This document shows, in pieces, positions 1 through 7,237 of a DNA stretch of 50,326 nucleotides. The stretch spans positions 1 to 50,326 of the forward strand of contig DAOTVC010000083.1 of the NCBI GenBank assembly GCA_034437215.1. Reading direction: 5' to 3'. The notes beneath the pieces were generated by a model, which saw only the letters and a list, made by a program, of their open reading frames with translations, was not told where the DNA came from and made no database searches. Numbering within the stretch: the stretch's first letter is position 1; each line of letters opens with the position of its first letter. The translations under genes were made by a program, and so were the position numbers. Source of the stretch: DAOTVC01 sp034437215. Its GTDB lineage: Bacteria > Chloroflexota > Anaerolineae > B4-G1 > SLSP01.

Positions 1-363
1 CTGGCGGGGCCGAATGTGGAGTTCCTGGGTTACGTGCCCGACGCCGAGGTGGGCGAGCTCTACGCCCGCTGCCGGGCCTTCATCTTCCCCGGGCGGGAGG
101 ACTTCGGGATCACGCCCCTGGAGGCCCAGGCGGCGGGCCGTCCCGTCATCGCCTACGGCGCGGGTGGGGCGCTGGACACCGTCGTCGAGGGGGAGACGGG
201 GACCTTCTTCCGAGAGCCGACGGCGGAGGCGCTGGCGGAGGCGGTGGCGCGCTTCGACGCCGGCGCCGTCGATCCCCTGGCCTGCCGGGCCAACGCCGAG
301 CGCTTCGGCCCGGAGCGCTTCGCGCGGGAGCTGCAGGCGGTGGTGGAGAAGGTGAGGGCGTAA
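1..363 (+). CDS. Glycosyltransferase family 4, C-terminal fragment (5' end outside window)
   Basis: The open frame enters from the left edge and stops at TAA 361-363; 120 residues are visible. They match the C-terminal half of GT-B fold family 4 enzymes: a GYV(P)D segment, then FPGREDFGITPLEAQAAGRP, the nucleotide-sugar site with the E-x7-E type pattern, followed by GALDTVVEGETGTFF. The GREDFGI version is typical of WbaZ/mannosyltransferase-like members that build cell-surface polysaccharide or glycolipid. The acceptor and the sugar cannot be read from this fragment. The gene is followed by a repeat field, so it is probably the last of its operon. Confidence 0.88.
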   Translation: MAGPNVEFLGYVPDAEVGELYARCRAFIFPGREDFGITPLEAQAAGRPVIAYGAGGALDTVVEGETGTFFREPTAEALAEAVARFDAGAVDPLACRANAERFGPERFARELQAVVEKVRA

Positions 364-405
364 ACACGTGTGAACGTGAACCCCGTCGATGGGGAGGGGT
401 AGTTC

Positions 406-452
406 GTAGTGCGCACTTCAGTGCGCCAAGAGGGCGCTGAAGCGCCCACTAC
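406..452. repeat. Inverted pair of REP-like hairpins (BIME-like), GTAG...CTAC
   Basis: The left unit is GTAG at 406-409 followed by the hairpin GCGCACT-TC-AGTGCGC. The right unit is the hairpin GGGCGCT-GA-AGCGCCC followed by CTAC at 449-452. The two units face each other across CAAGA. A GTAG tetranucleotide in front of an imperfect palindrome, in inverted pairs, is the known layout of REP/BIME elements mobilised by REP-associated tyrosine transposases (RAYT). The stems differ in sequence but share the CTTCAG/CTGAAG core. No RAYT gene is present in the window. Confidence 0.7.
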
Positions 453-966
453 GAGCGAATCGCGTCGGACGGCACTCCGGCTCTACGCCCAGGTGCCGGC
501 TGGGACGACGAGCGAGGGTCGGGACTGAAGTCCCTCCCTGGGGCGCGCTGTGCGCGCCGGGCGTCGGCCTGCGCCGACGCAGAGGGTGTGTTTGCGCCCG
601 CGTAGGCGGGCCAGTCTGTTGAGAGCGGGTTTGTAGTTAGCGACGGAGCGTAGCGGAGTCGCGTCGGACGGCACTCCGGCTACGCCTACGTGCCCGCTTG
701 AACGACGAGCGAGGGTCGGGACTGCAGTCCCTCCCTGGGGCGCGCTGTGCGCGCCGGGCGTCGGCCTGCGCCGACGCAGAGGGTGTGTTTGCGCCCGCGT
801 AGGCGGGCCAGTCTGTTGAGAGCGGGTTTGTAGTTAGCGACGGAGCGTAGCGGAGTCGCGTCGAAAAGGGAAGTCGCGTCGGACGGCACTCCGGCTACGC
901 CTACGTGCCCGCTTAAACGACGAGCGAGGGTCGGGACTGAAGTCCCTCCCTGGGGCGCGCTGTGCG

Positions 967-1111
967 CGCGTAGGCGGGCGCCCGGCCGCAGGCCTGGGCC
1001 AGGGGAGTCCCCGTCAAATCCGGCCCCGAGTCCGTCGAGGGCAGGTTTGTAGTTAGCGACGGAGCGTAGCGGAGTCGCGTCGGACGGCACTGCGGCTGGC
1101 GCCTACGTGCC
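967..1111. repeat. 145-bp dispersed repeat, copy A
   Basis: This segment recurs at 1634-1778 with a constant offset of 667 bp and no indels seen. It contains GGCCTGGGCCAGGGGAGTCC, the GTAGTTAGCGACGGAGCG block and the end module CTGGCGCCTACGTGCC. The two copies bracket the 155-bp tandem array, so the field may have grown by unequal exchange between them. Confidence 0.85.
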
Positions 1112-1134
1112 CGCTTGAACGGCGAGCGAGGGTC

Positions 1135-1630
1135 GGGACTGAAGTCCCTCCCTGGGGCGCGCTGCGCGCGCCGGGCGTCGGCCTGCGCTGACGCAGAGGG
1201 CAAGTTTGCGCCCGCGTAGGCGGGCGCTCGGCCACAGGCCCCAGTAGCGTACTTCAGTGCGCGTAGAAGCCGGGCGGTCGCCAGAGGACGGGACTGAAGT
1301 CCCTCCCTGGGGCGCGCTGCGCGCGCCGGGCGTCGGCCTGCGCCGACGCAGAGGGCGAGTTTGCGCCCGCGTAGGCGGGCGCTCGGCCGTAGGCCCCAGT
1401 AGCGTACTTCAGTGCGCGTAGAAGCCGGACGGTCGCCAGAGGACGGGACTGAAGTCCCTCCCTGGGGCGCGCTGCGCGCGCCGGGCGTCGGCCTGCGCCG
1501 ACGCAGAGGGCAAGTTTGCGCCCGCGTAGGCGGGCGCTCGGCCGTAGGCCCCAGTAGCGTACTTCAGTGCGCGTAGAAGCCGGACGGTCGCCAGAGGACG
1601 GGACTGAAGTCCCTCCCTGGGGCGCGCTGC
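1135..1630. repeat. 155-bp tandem repeat, three full units plus partial fourth
   Basis: Units begin at 1135, 1290, 1445 and 1600, spaced exactly 155 bp apart. Each carries the GGGACTGAAGTCCC hairpin, a GC-rich core, a CGCCCGCGTAGGCGGGCG dyad, GTAG plus CGTACTTCAGTGCG, and AGAAGCCGG. Units differ by only a few substitutions (for example CAAG or CGAG after GAGGG). The fourth unit breaks off at about 1630, where a different module begins. Confidence 0.85.
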
Positions 1631-1633
1631 GCC

Positions 1634-1778
1634 CGCGTAGGCGGGCGCCCGGCCGCAGGCCTGGGCCAGGGGAGTCCCCGTCAAATCCGGCCCCGAGTCC
1701 GTCGAGGGCAGGTTTGTAGTTAGCGACGGAGCGTAGCGGAGTCGCGTCGGACGGCACTGCGGCTGGCGCCTACGTGCC
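1634..1778. repeat. 145-bp dispersed repeat, copy B
   Basis: Second copy of the module at 967-1111, at a constant offset of 667 bp. It starts inside the truncated fourth unit of the 155-bp tandem array and ends at CTACGTGCC, after which the sequence becomes unique. Confidence 0.85.
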
Positions 1779-1865
1779 TTACTACAAACAAGCGAGTCGC
1801 GTCGTACTCGGAGCCCGCGTCATCACACGAACTTTCAACTCGCAACCTTTAACCCGTAACTCGCC

Positions 1866-3671
1866 TTACCACGGATAGGACTGCACCTCGGCTTCGGGGC
1901 GCTTGGTCCACCAGGGGAGGGTGCCGTAGGAGTCGACGACCGCCTCCTCTTCGTAGACCTCGAGCATGCACTCGTACCAGCTCAGCCCCTCGGTCTTCTG
2001 GAAGTGCCACCACTCGATGTCGTAGTAGGAGCTCCGCCAACCCGAGAGGGCGTTGCGCCGCTCCCAGCCGTAGTCGGCGGCGAGGGTGGTGAAGTCGACG
2101 TAGTAGCCTGCCGGCACCTCGGCTTTGAGCTCACCCCCCTGGATGGAGGCCAGTCCCCCGGAGGAGCGGGCGCTGAGATCCCAGGGGCGGGCGCGCAGGG
2201 GCTCGCCCAGGCTGCCGTCCTGCTCGGCGGTGCGGATGAAGACCCGCCAGTAGGTGACGCCGCCCACGTCCTCGCGCACCAGCTCGATGCGCCCGTCGCG
2301 CAGGAAGCCCTGGTTGATGTCCACGGCGCGCCCGCAGACGTGCCAGGAGATCCGCCCCTGCCCGGGGCGGGGGGTGTGGTTCATGGGCCGCCAGGAGTCC
2401 CCCAGAATCGCGAGGTAGTCCCAGCCCGTCTCGGCTTTGACGGTGCGCCGCATGGCGTTGTAGCTGTCGTTCACCCGGTCGCTCAGCTTCTCCCGCCCGT
2501 CGCCCCCGTTGACGTCGGGCAGGTCCACCAGACGGGCGTGGGGATTGATTCCCATGAGGAGCTCCGTGTAGGGCGGGGGCGTCTCCACCGCCATCCGCGC
2601 CTCCAGCTCGGCGGCGAGCTCCGGCGCGATGGCGTAGGGGGTCCAGGCGGGGCCGGACATCCAGTCGTGAGTGCTGTAGCCCTGCTGGGCCATGGCCCAG
2701 CCCTTCGTATTGGCGGCGTAGAGGTAGGAGGTCAGCCCCTGGCGGAAGATGAAGGCCAGCGCCCGGTCGTCGGGGGCCCAGACCGGTTCCCCGCCCGTGC
2801 CGAAGAGGAGGGGGCGCAGCTCTCCCGTCTCCACCGCCTCCTTGTCGAAGGGCTTGAGGTAGATCTCCTCGTTGCCCGGCACGCCTGTCGAGTAGGCGAT
2901 GTACGCGCCGTCGTGGGACCAGGCGACGTGATCCTCGTCCTGATCCAGGGTGTGGGTGAGATTGCGCAGGCTCCCGTCGTCCAGGGAGATGGCGTAGATC
3001 TCCCGGTTCCCGTCGCGCAGCGAGGTGAAGGCGACGTGGCGGGAGTCGGGCGACCAGGCGGGGGAGAAGTCGGGGGCCGGATCGTGGGTGAGCTGGTGCT
3101 GCTCCTCCCCGTCACGGCTGATGATGTGGATGTTGAGGTCTCCCTCCTGGTAGGACTCGTAGGCCAGCCAGCGCCCGTCGGGTGACCAGCTGGGGTTGCT
3201 CTCGAAGGCCGGATCGCGCGTGAGCCGCAGGACGGCGCCCGTGCTCATATTCATCACGTAGAGGTCCCAGTTGTTGGCCCGCCGTGAGGAGAAGGCCAGC
3301 CACTGCCCGTCGGGTGACCAGGCGGGATCGCGATCCTCACCCGGGTCGTAGGTCAGGCGCAGCAGCCCACCGTTATCCTGCGAGAGGAGGTAGATATCGC
3401 TGTTGCCGTTGTGGCGCATGGTGAAGGCGACCGTCCCGCCGCTGCCCACGGGGGTGGGGGAGGGGCCGGGCGTGGGCGGGGGGCCGTGCGTCGGGGTGGC
3501 GACCACGACGCGCGTCTGCCACTCCACCTGTTGGATGGTCTCCTGGCGGAGCACCACGAGAGCGACGCCGATCAGCAACAGTATCCAGAAGAGGATGGGA
3601 AGGCGCACCTGGCGGGGACGAAAGAGCCCCACGATAAACCGCCAGACCAAACTGTCTCTTAGTTTGTTCAT
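1866..3671 (-). CDS. Membrane-anchored TolB-type propeller fused to M15-like D,D-carboxypeptidase domain
   Basis: 601 residues from ATG 3671. An uncleaved anchor (LPILFWILLLIGVALVVL) near residues 20-40 is followed by a Pro/Thr-rich linker, then about six PD40/TolB blades with the signature W-S-P-D-G-x-W-L-A-F and xIYL. The C-terminal third has the M15/VanY zinc pattern: SWHVCGRAVDI (His444, Asp451) and EWWHF (His556). The family cleaves D-Ala-D-Ala or related peptidoglycan bonds outside the membrane. The propeller probably presents the enzyme to wall polymers; that is inference. An upstream in-frame ATG at 3677 directly abuts the -10 hexamer of the likely promoter, so ATG 3671 is preferred and the mRNA may be leaderless. 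Confidence 0.85.
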   Translation of the reverse strand: MNKLRDSLVWRFIVGLFRPRQVRLPILFWILLLIGVALVVLRQETIQQVEWQTRVVVATPTHGPPPTPGPSPTPVGSGGTVAFTMRHNGNSDIYLLSQDNGGLLRLTYDPGEDRDPAWSPDGQWLAFSSRRANNWDLYVMNMSTGAVLRLTRDPAFESNPSWSPDGRWLAYESYQEGDLNIHIISRDGEEQHQLTHDPAPDFSPAWSPDSRHVAFTSLRDGNREIYAISLDDGSLRNLTHTLDQDEDHVAWSHDGAYIAYSTGVPGNEEIYLKPFDKEAVETGELRPLLFGTGGEPVWAPDDRALAFIFRQGLTSYLYAANTKGWAMAQQGYSTHDWMSGPAWTPYAIAPELAAELEARMAVETPPPYTELLMGINPHARLVDLPDVNGGDGREKLSDRVNDSYNAMRRTVKAETGWDYLAILGDSWRPMNHTPRPGQGRISWHVCGRAVDINQGFLRDGRIELVREDVGGVTYWRVFIRTAEQDGSLGEPLRARPWDLSARSSGGLASIQGGELKAEVPAGYYVDFTTLAADYGWERRNALSGWRSSYYDIEWWHFQKTEGLSWYECMLEVYEEEAVVDSYGTLPWWTKRPEAEVQSYPW

Positions 3672-3677
3672 GGTCAT

Positions 3678-3706
3678 AAAGTACTCTTAAATGGAGAGAT
3701 TGTCAA
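3678..3706 (-). promoter_or_regulatory. Promoter of the TolB/M15 gene
   Basis: On the minus strand TTGACA (3706-3701), a 17-nt spacer, then TACTTT (3683-3678). The -35 box is consensus and the -10 box is weak. The expected start point falls at ATG 3671. Confidence 0.55.
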
Positions 3707-3726
3707 ATCAGCGCCGGGGGGAGAAC

Positions 3727-3755
3727 AAAAAAACTCCCCGCCTGTGGGCGGGGAG
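3727..3755 (-). terminator. Intrinsic terminator after the tRNA pair
   Basis: Read on the minus strand: a 9-bp stem CTCCCCGCC/GGCGGGGAG with a 4-nt loop, followed by seven T (3733-3727). Confidence 0.85.
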
Positions 3756-3769
3756 CTCTGGCGATAGCA

Positions 3770-3843
3770 TACCCCCGGTGCGATTCGAACGCACAACCTG
3801 CGGATTCGAAGTCCGTCGCTCTGTCCAATTGAGCTACGGGGGC
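3770..3843 (-). tRNA. tRNA-Arg (anticodon TCG)
   Basis: On the minus strand the acceptor arms are GCCCCCG and CGGGGGT (one G-U at the end pair). The D arm is GCTC...GAGC, the anticodon loop CTTCGAA gives TCG (reads CGA and related Arg codons), and the T arm carries GTTCGAATC. CCA is not encoded. There is one A-C mismatch at the top of the anticodon stem. Confidence 0.93.
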
Positions 3844-3880
3844 TTAGGAGAACGGCCGGACCCAGGGCCCGGCCGCTAGG

Positions 3881-3954
3881 GGTGGATGATGGGATTCGAA
3901 CCCACAGTTTCCTGAGCCACAGTCAGGTGCCTTATCCGTTAGGCCACATCCACC
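3881..3954 (-). tRNA. tRNA-His (anticodon GTG)
   Basis: On the minus strand it begins GGTGGATG and ends CATCCACC, so the extra 5' G(-1) pairs with discriminator C73, the histidine identity element. Anticodon stem CCTGA/TCAGG encloses loop CTGTGGC (GTG). T loop GTTCGAATC is present and CCA is not encoded. It lies 37 nt upstream of tRNA-Arg in the same transcript. Confidence 0.94.
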
Positions 3955-3966
3955 ACGAACGTGAGA

Positions 3967-3994
3967 ATTGTACCACAAAGAGGCGAAAGGGCAA
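3967..3994 (-). promoter_or_regulatory. Promoter of the tRNA-His/tRNA-Arg unit
   Basis: Minus strand TTGCCC (3994-3989), 16-nt spacer, TACAAT (3972-3967). The -10 box ends 12 nt before the tRNA-His 5' end, a normal spacing for a short processed leader. Confidence 0.6.
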
Positions 3995-4004
3995 GGTTCG
4001 TGCG

Positions 4005-5261
4005 TCACCCGCGGTTCTGCACGAAGGTGCTCCCTACGGGCAGCACGACGTGAATGGTGCTGCCGGGCATCTTCTCCTCGTCGTGACCGGCGCTCTCGGC
4101 CCAGATTCGCCCCCCGTGGGCCTCGATGATGCCCTTGGAGACCGCCAGTCCCAGCCCCAGCCCCCCGCCCTTGAAGGCCGTCTTGCTCGAGCGGTGGAGG
4201 GAGACGTCCTCGAGCACGTAGAAGCGCTCAAAGATGTGCTGGAGCTCGGCGGCGGGGATGCCCACGCCCGTGTCCTTGACCCAGATGTGGATGGCCTCGT
4301 TGTCCAGGATCTCCCCGTCGATGATGACCGTCCCGTTGTCGGGCGTGTACTTGATGGCGTTGCTCACGATGTTCCAGAGCGCCTGGTGCAGGCGCCGCGG
4401 GTCCCCCTCCACCACCGGCAGCTTGCGCAGCCCGCCGCCCAGGTCGAAGACGATCTGGCGCTGGGGGCCGAAGCTGCGGAGGTTGTGGAGCACCGCCTGG
4501 AGCACCGAGTTGAGGAAGACCGGCTCTCGGGCCAGATCCAGCTGGTTGGCGTCGATGAGCGAGACGTTGAGGATATCCTGGATGACCTGGCTCAGCCGCT
4601 CCACGGCATCGGAGACGTTCTTGAGCAGGTGGCGCGGGCTGCCCTCCTGATCGACGGCGCCCGGAATGGCCGGGTTCGCCAGCAGGATCTGGAGATAGCC
4701 GTAGACCACTGTCAGGGGGGTGCGCAGCTCGTGCCCGGCGAGGATGACGAAGTCGGACTTCATCTTCTCCACCCGCTGGAGCTCCTGATTCGCCCGTTCC
4801 AGCTCCCGGACCTTCTCCTCCAACCGGCCCACCAGCCGCTGGTTGTATTCGAGAAGGTACTCGGCGCGCTCCTCCGGGGACCCGACGGTCTCCTCCATGC
4901 CCACCAGGTAGGCCCGCACCTGATCGGGGAAGCGATCGACGTCGATGGGTTTGGCGATGTAGCCGTTGCAACCGGCGACGAGGGCGCGTTCCCGGTCACC
5001 CTGCAGGGTGGAGGCGGTGACGGCGATGATGGGGACCTTCTCGAGCCCCTCGATGGTGCGCAGCCGCGTGGTGACCTCGTAGCCGTCCATGCCGCTGATG
5101 TTGATGTCCATGAGGATGAGGTCCGGCTTCTCCTGGCGTGAGAACTCGATGGCCTGAATGCCATTCTCGGCAACGGTCACGTCGAAGTCCTCCGCCATCA
5201 GGATGCGCTGGACGAGCCGCTGGCTGGCGGGTGTATCTTCCACATAGAGTATTTTCGTCAT
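4005..5261 (-). CDS. Receiver-histidine kinase hybrid (REC-coiled coil-HisKA-HATPase)
   Basis: 418 residues with no membrane segment, so cytoplasmic. An N-terminal receiver (1-120) has phosphoacceptor Asp52 in LILMDINISGMDG, Thr82 and Lys104. A probable coiled coil spans 135-168. HisKA has His177 in GHELRTPL. HATPase_c shows NIVSNAIKYTP, DTGVGIP and GGGLGLGLAVSKG. The REC-HK order suggests that a phosphorelay input controls the kinase. ATG 5261 overlaps the stop of the enzyme-receiver fusion gene upstream by 4 bp, so the two are translationally coupled. The likely partner is the receiver on that fusion; this is inference from the coupling. Confidence 0.93.
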   Translation of the reverse strand: MTKILYVEDTPASQRLVQRILMAEDFDVTVAENGIQAIEFSRQEKPDLILMDINISGMDGYEVTTRLRTIEGLEKVPIIAVTASTLQGDRERALVAGCNGYIAKPIDVDRFPDQVRAYLVGMEETVGSPEERAEYLLEYNQRLVGRLEEKVRELERANQELQRVEKMKSDFVILAGHELRTPLTVVYGYLQILLANPAIPGAVDQEGSPRHLLKNVSDAVERLSQVIQDILNVSLIDANQLDLAREPVFLNSVLQAVLHNLRSFGPQRQIVFDLGGGLRKLPVVEGDPRRLHQALWNIVSNAIKYTPDNGTVIIDGEILDNEAIHIWVKDTGVGIPAAELQHIFERFYVLEDVSLHRSSKTAFKGGGLGLGLAVSKGIIEAHGGRIWAESAGHDEEKMPGSTIHVVLPVGSTFVQNRG

Positions 5262-6997
5262 GCCTCCCCCTTCTTCCCCAGGAGTGCATTGATGCCTTGC
5301 AGGAGATCCTCGTCCATGAAGGCCCCTTTCTGTAACAACATCTCGATCTGCCCCTGCAGGCGCTGCTGTTCGGCCCGAGTCAGCTCTTTGGCCGTGATGA
5401 CGATGACCGGAATGTCCTTCAGATCGTCGTCGGCTTTCAGGTGTTCGAGCACGGCGAAGCCGTCCATATCGGGCATCATCAGATCCAGCATCACGAGATC
5501 GGGATGGGTGTCGCGGATCAGGTCCAGCCCCTGTTTACCCGTATGGGCCTCGGCGATCTGGAAATCACCGCGCGTCTGCAAAATTCGCCGCAGCAACCGG
5601 GCGGCATCCGGATTGTCCTCGATGACCGTGATGTACTTCACCCGGGCATCCAGCTGCTCCAGCGCGCCTAACAGGTTCTCCGAGCGTAAAGGCGGTGTAG
5701 CTATCTCCACAGGAGGCTCTTCGGCGGTCTCCTGCGGCTCGACAACGATGCCCGGCACCACCTTGAACCAGTCCTTCTCCAGCAGGAACTTCTCCACGGG
5801 GAAGGTGTGGCCCGAACAGTTGACCACCACTGTCTCGTCTCGCTGTATGATACCCTTACCGAGCAGTTTGAAAAGTCCGGCAAAGGCTGCCCCGGCCGCG
5901 GCTTCCATGGAAAGGCCGCCCATCTTGGCCAGGACGTGGAGGGCCCGGAAGGTCTCTTCGTCGGAGACCGCCTCGAAGGTGCCGCCGTGCGCCTTCATCA
6001 CCGTGTAGAGGTAGCTGTAGGCCGGACCGGGATCTCCGGTGGCGATGGTGATCACCTGGGTCTTGGGGTCATGGACCGGGATGGCCTCCGGTAGGTCCCG
6101 GTGGAAGGCGTGAACCATGGGGGCACATCCCGCAGCCTGGATCAAGGCCATCTTGGGGAGGTGATCGATGAGCCCCATGCGGTAGAGCTCCTCGCATCCC
6201 TTCCAGAAGCCCACGGGGCCCAGCCCGCCGCTGACCGCCTGGATGTACCAGTCGGGTGCCCGCCACGGCGCGCCCGACTCGGGCGGGCCCAGCTCCGCCG
6301 TCAGCTGCTCGGCGATCTCGAAGGCGACCGTCTTCATGCTCTCCCGCGTCCCGATGCTGCGAATACCCCGGTCCTGGGCGATACCCTTGTGCTCGCCGAA
6401 GCGCGCCGCGACCCGTTTGGTGGCGTCGTAGGTCGCCGTGACTTTGACGACCTCGCTCCCGTAGATGGCGATCTCCCGCATCTTCTCGGGGGGAACCAGG
6501 CTGGGCAGGAAGGTCCAGAGCTTGATGCCCGCGTGAGAGGAGTAGGCCGAGTAGGAGATGGCGACGTTCCCCGTCGAGGCGACGACCAGTTCCGTGATGT
6601 TCGCCTCCTTCATCATGGAGATGACCAGGGCTGCCTGGCGGTCTTTGAAGGAATTCGTGGGGTTCTGGCGCTCGTCCTTGATGAAGAGCCGGTGAGCGCC
6701 CAGCATCATGTTCAAGTTGTGGGTGCGGAGAAGGGGGGTGCCTCCCTCACCCATGGTGATCTGGTATTCGTCGTCGCAGAGCGGGAGAAGCTCCCGGTAG
6801 CGCCAGATGCTGAAGGGCCGGGACTGCAAGACCCCGGGCCAGACCTGGCGAACCTGCGCGTAGTCATAGCGGGCCTCCATCCAGTCGTGCCCGCAATTGT
6901 CGCACGGCGGCGTCGGTACGCTAAAAGATTGGTGGTGGCCACAGGCCTCACACTCCAACAGTATATCCATCGGGACGGCGGAGGAAATGGTTAGCAT
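5258..6997 (-). CDS. Threonine synthase-like PLP enzyme fused to a C-terminal receiver domain
   Basis: 579 residues from ATG 6997. The N-terminus has a small zinc-ribbon-like CEAC...CDNC motif. The fold-type II PLP core has GEGGTPLL, the Schiff-base lysine Lys108 in NSFKDR, STGNVAISYSAY, and SGGLGPVGF, as in threonine synthase (O-phosphohomoserine to threonine). Residues from about 453 form a full receiver: IEDN acidic pocket, Asp505 in VMLDLMMPDMDG, and a TAK lysine. The receiver is joined by a Glu/Pro-rich linker. Longer starts at 7042 are unlikely because that ATG lies inside the -10 box of the promoter; GAGG about 11 nt before 6997 can serve as the ribosome site. A metabolic enzyme under a receiver is unusual; it might instead be a sensor that lost catalysis. 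Confidence 0.88.
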   Translation of the reverse strand: MLTISSAVPMDILLECEACGHHQSFSVPTPPCDNCGHDWMEARYDYAQVRQVWPGVLQSRPFSIWRYRELLPLCDDEYQITMGEGGTPLLRTHNLNMMLGAHRLFIKDERQNPTNSFKDRQAALVISMMKEANITELVVASTGNVAISYSAYSSHAGIKLWTFLPSLVPPEKMREIAIYGSEVVKVTATYDATKRVAARFGEHKGIAQDRGIRSIGTRESMKTVAFEIAEQLTAELGPPESGAPWRAPDWYIQAVSGGLGPVGFWKGCEELYRMGLIDHLPKMALIQAAGCAPMVHAFHRDLPEAIPVHDPKTQVITIATGDPGPAYSYLYTVMKAHGGTFEAVSDEETFRALHVLAKMGGLSMEAAAGAAFAGLFKLLGKGIIQRDETVVVNCSGHTFPVEKFLLEKDWFKVVPGIVVEPQETAEEPPVEIATPPLRSENLLGALEQLDARVKYITVIEDNPDAARLLRRILQTRGDFQIAEAHTGKQGLDLIRDTHPDLVMLDLMMPDMDGFAVLEHLKADDDLKDIPVIVITAKELTRAEQQRLQGQIEMLLQKGAFMDEDLLQGINALLGKKGEA

Positions 6998-7037
6998 GCG
7001 TGCTTTTACCTCGATTTGATATTGGTATAAATAGGGT

Positions 7038-7066
7038 ATCATAAGTTACAGGAACTTCAAATCCAA
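7038..7066 (-). promoter_or_regulatory. Promoter of the enzyme-receiver/histidine kinase operon
   Basis: Minus strand TTGGAT (7066-7061), 17-nt spacer, TATGAT (7043-7038). It predicts a leader of about 35 nt before ATG 6997. Confidence 0.55.
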
Positions 7067-7165
7067 TTTTCTTTGTCGCGCGTGCCAAGCCGACCTTTGA
7101 GCGCTGGGGGGCGTTGGGGCTCGCGTGGTAATTATGCCTTTTAGGTATCCTATCGAGTAGATCGT

Positions 7166-7194
7166 TTGCGTTTTCCAGGGGTTCCATCTATAAT
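7166..7194 (+). promoter_or_regulatory. Promoter of the seven-gene signalling operon
   Basis: TTGCGT (7166-7171), 17-nt spacer, TATAAT (7189-7194). It faces away from the minus-strand promoter about 100 bp to the left; the shared 6998-7237 interval could hold sites acting on both units. Confidence 0.55.
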
Positions 7195-7237
7195 CGTGGC
7201 AACTTTGCAGGCAGGTGGTATAGAAGGTAGGATATAC

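Larger units (their letters stand above)
364..1865. other. 1.5-kb non-coding repeat field
   Basis: No credible gene lies here. The region is a mosaic of recurring modules: seven copies of a block that starts with the hairpin GGGACT-GA-AGTCCC (starts 521, 718 with one variant base, 933, 1135, 1290, 1445, 1600), and four copies of a block containing GTAGTTAGCGACGGAGCG (near 632, 829, 1048 and 1716). Open frames on the minus strand recur with the repeats and share the same peptide (MPSDATPLRSVANYKPA), so they are repeat by-products. The last 85 bases (1780-1865) are unique and hold the stop of the next minus-strand gene at their edge. Confidence 0.85.

Noticed and set aside
1135..1630. Possible CRISPR array
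   Set aside because: The 155-bp units are contiguous and nearly identical throughout; there are no short repeats separated by unique spacers and no cas genes nearby.
686..1757. Minus-strand open frames of 91-167 codons in the repeat field
   Set aside because: They repeat the same peptide in step with the DNA modules, lack ribosome sites, and exist only because the repeat is GC-rich.
2004..3185. 393-codon plus-strand open frame
   Set aside because: It lies opposite the TolB/M15 gene, has biased Val/Gly/Asp composition and no ribosome site; the minus-strand gene has clear domains.
6998..7042. N-terminal extension of the enzyme-receiver gene starting at ATG 7042
   Set aside because: The ATG is part of the -10 hexamer TATGAT, has no Shine-Dalgarno site, and the extra residues precede the family's normal N-terminus.
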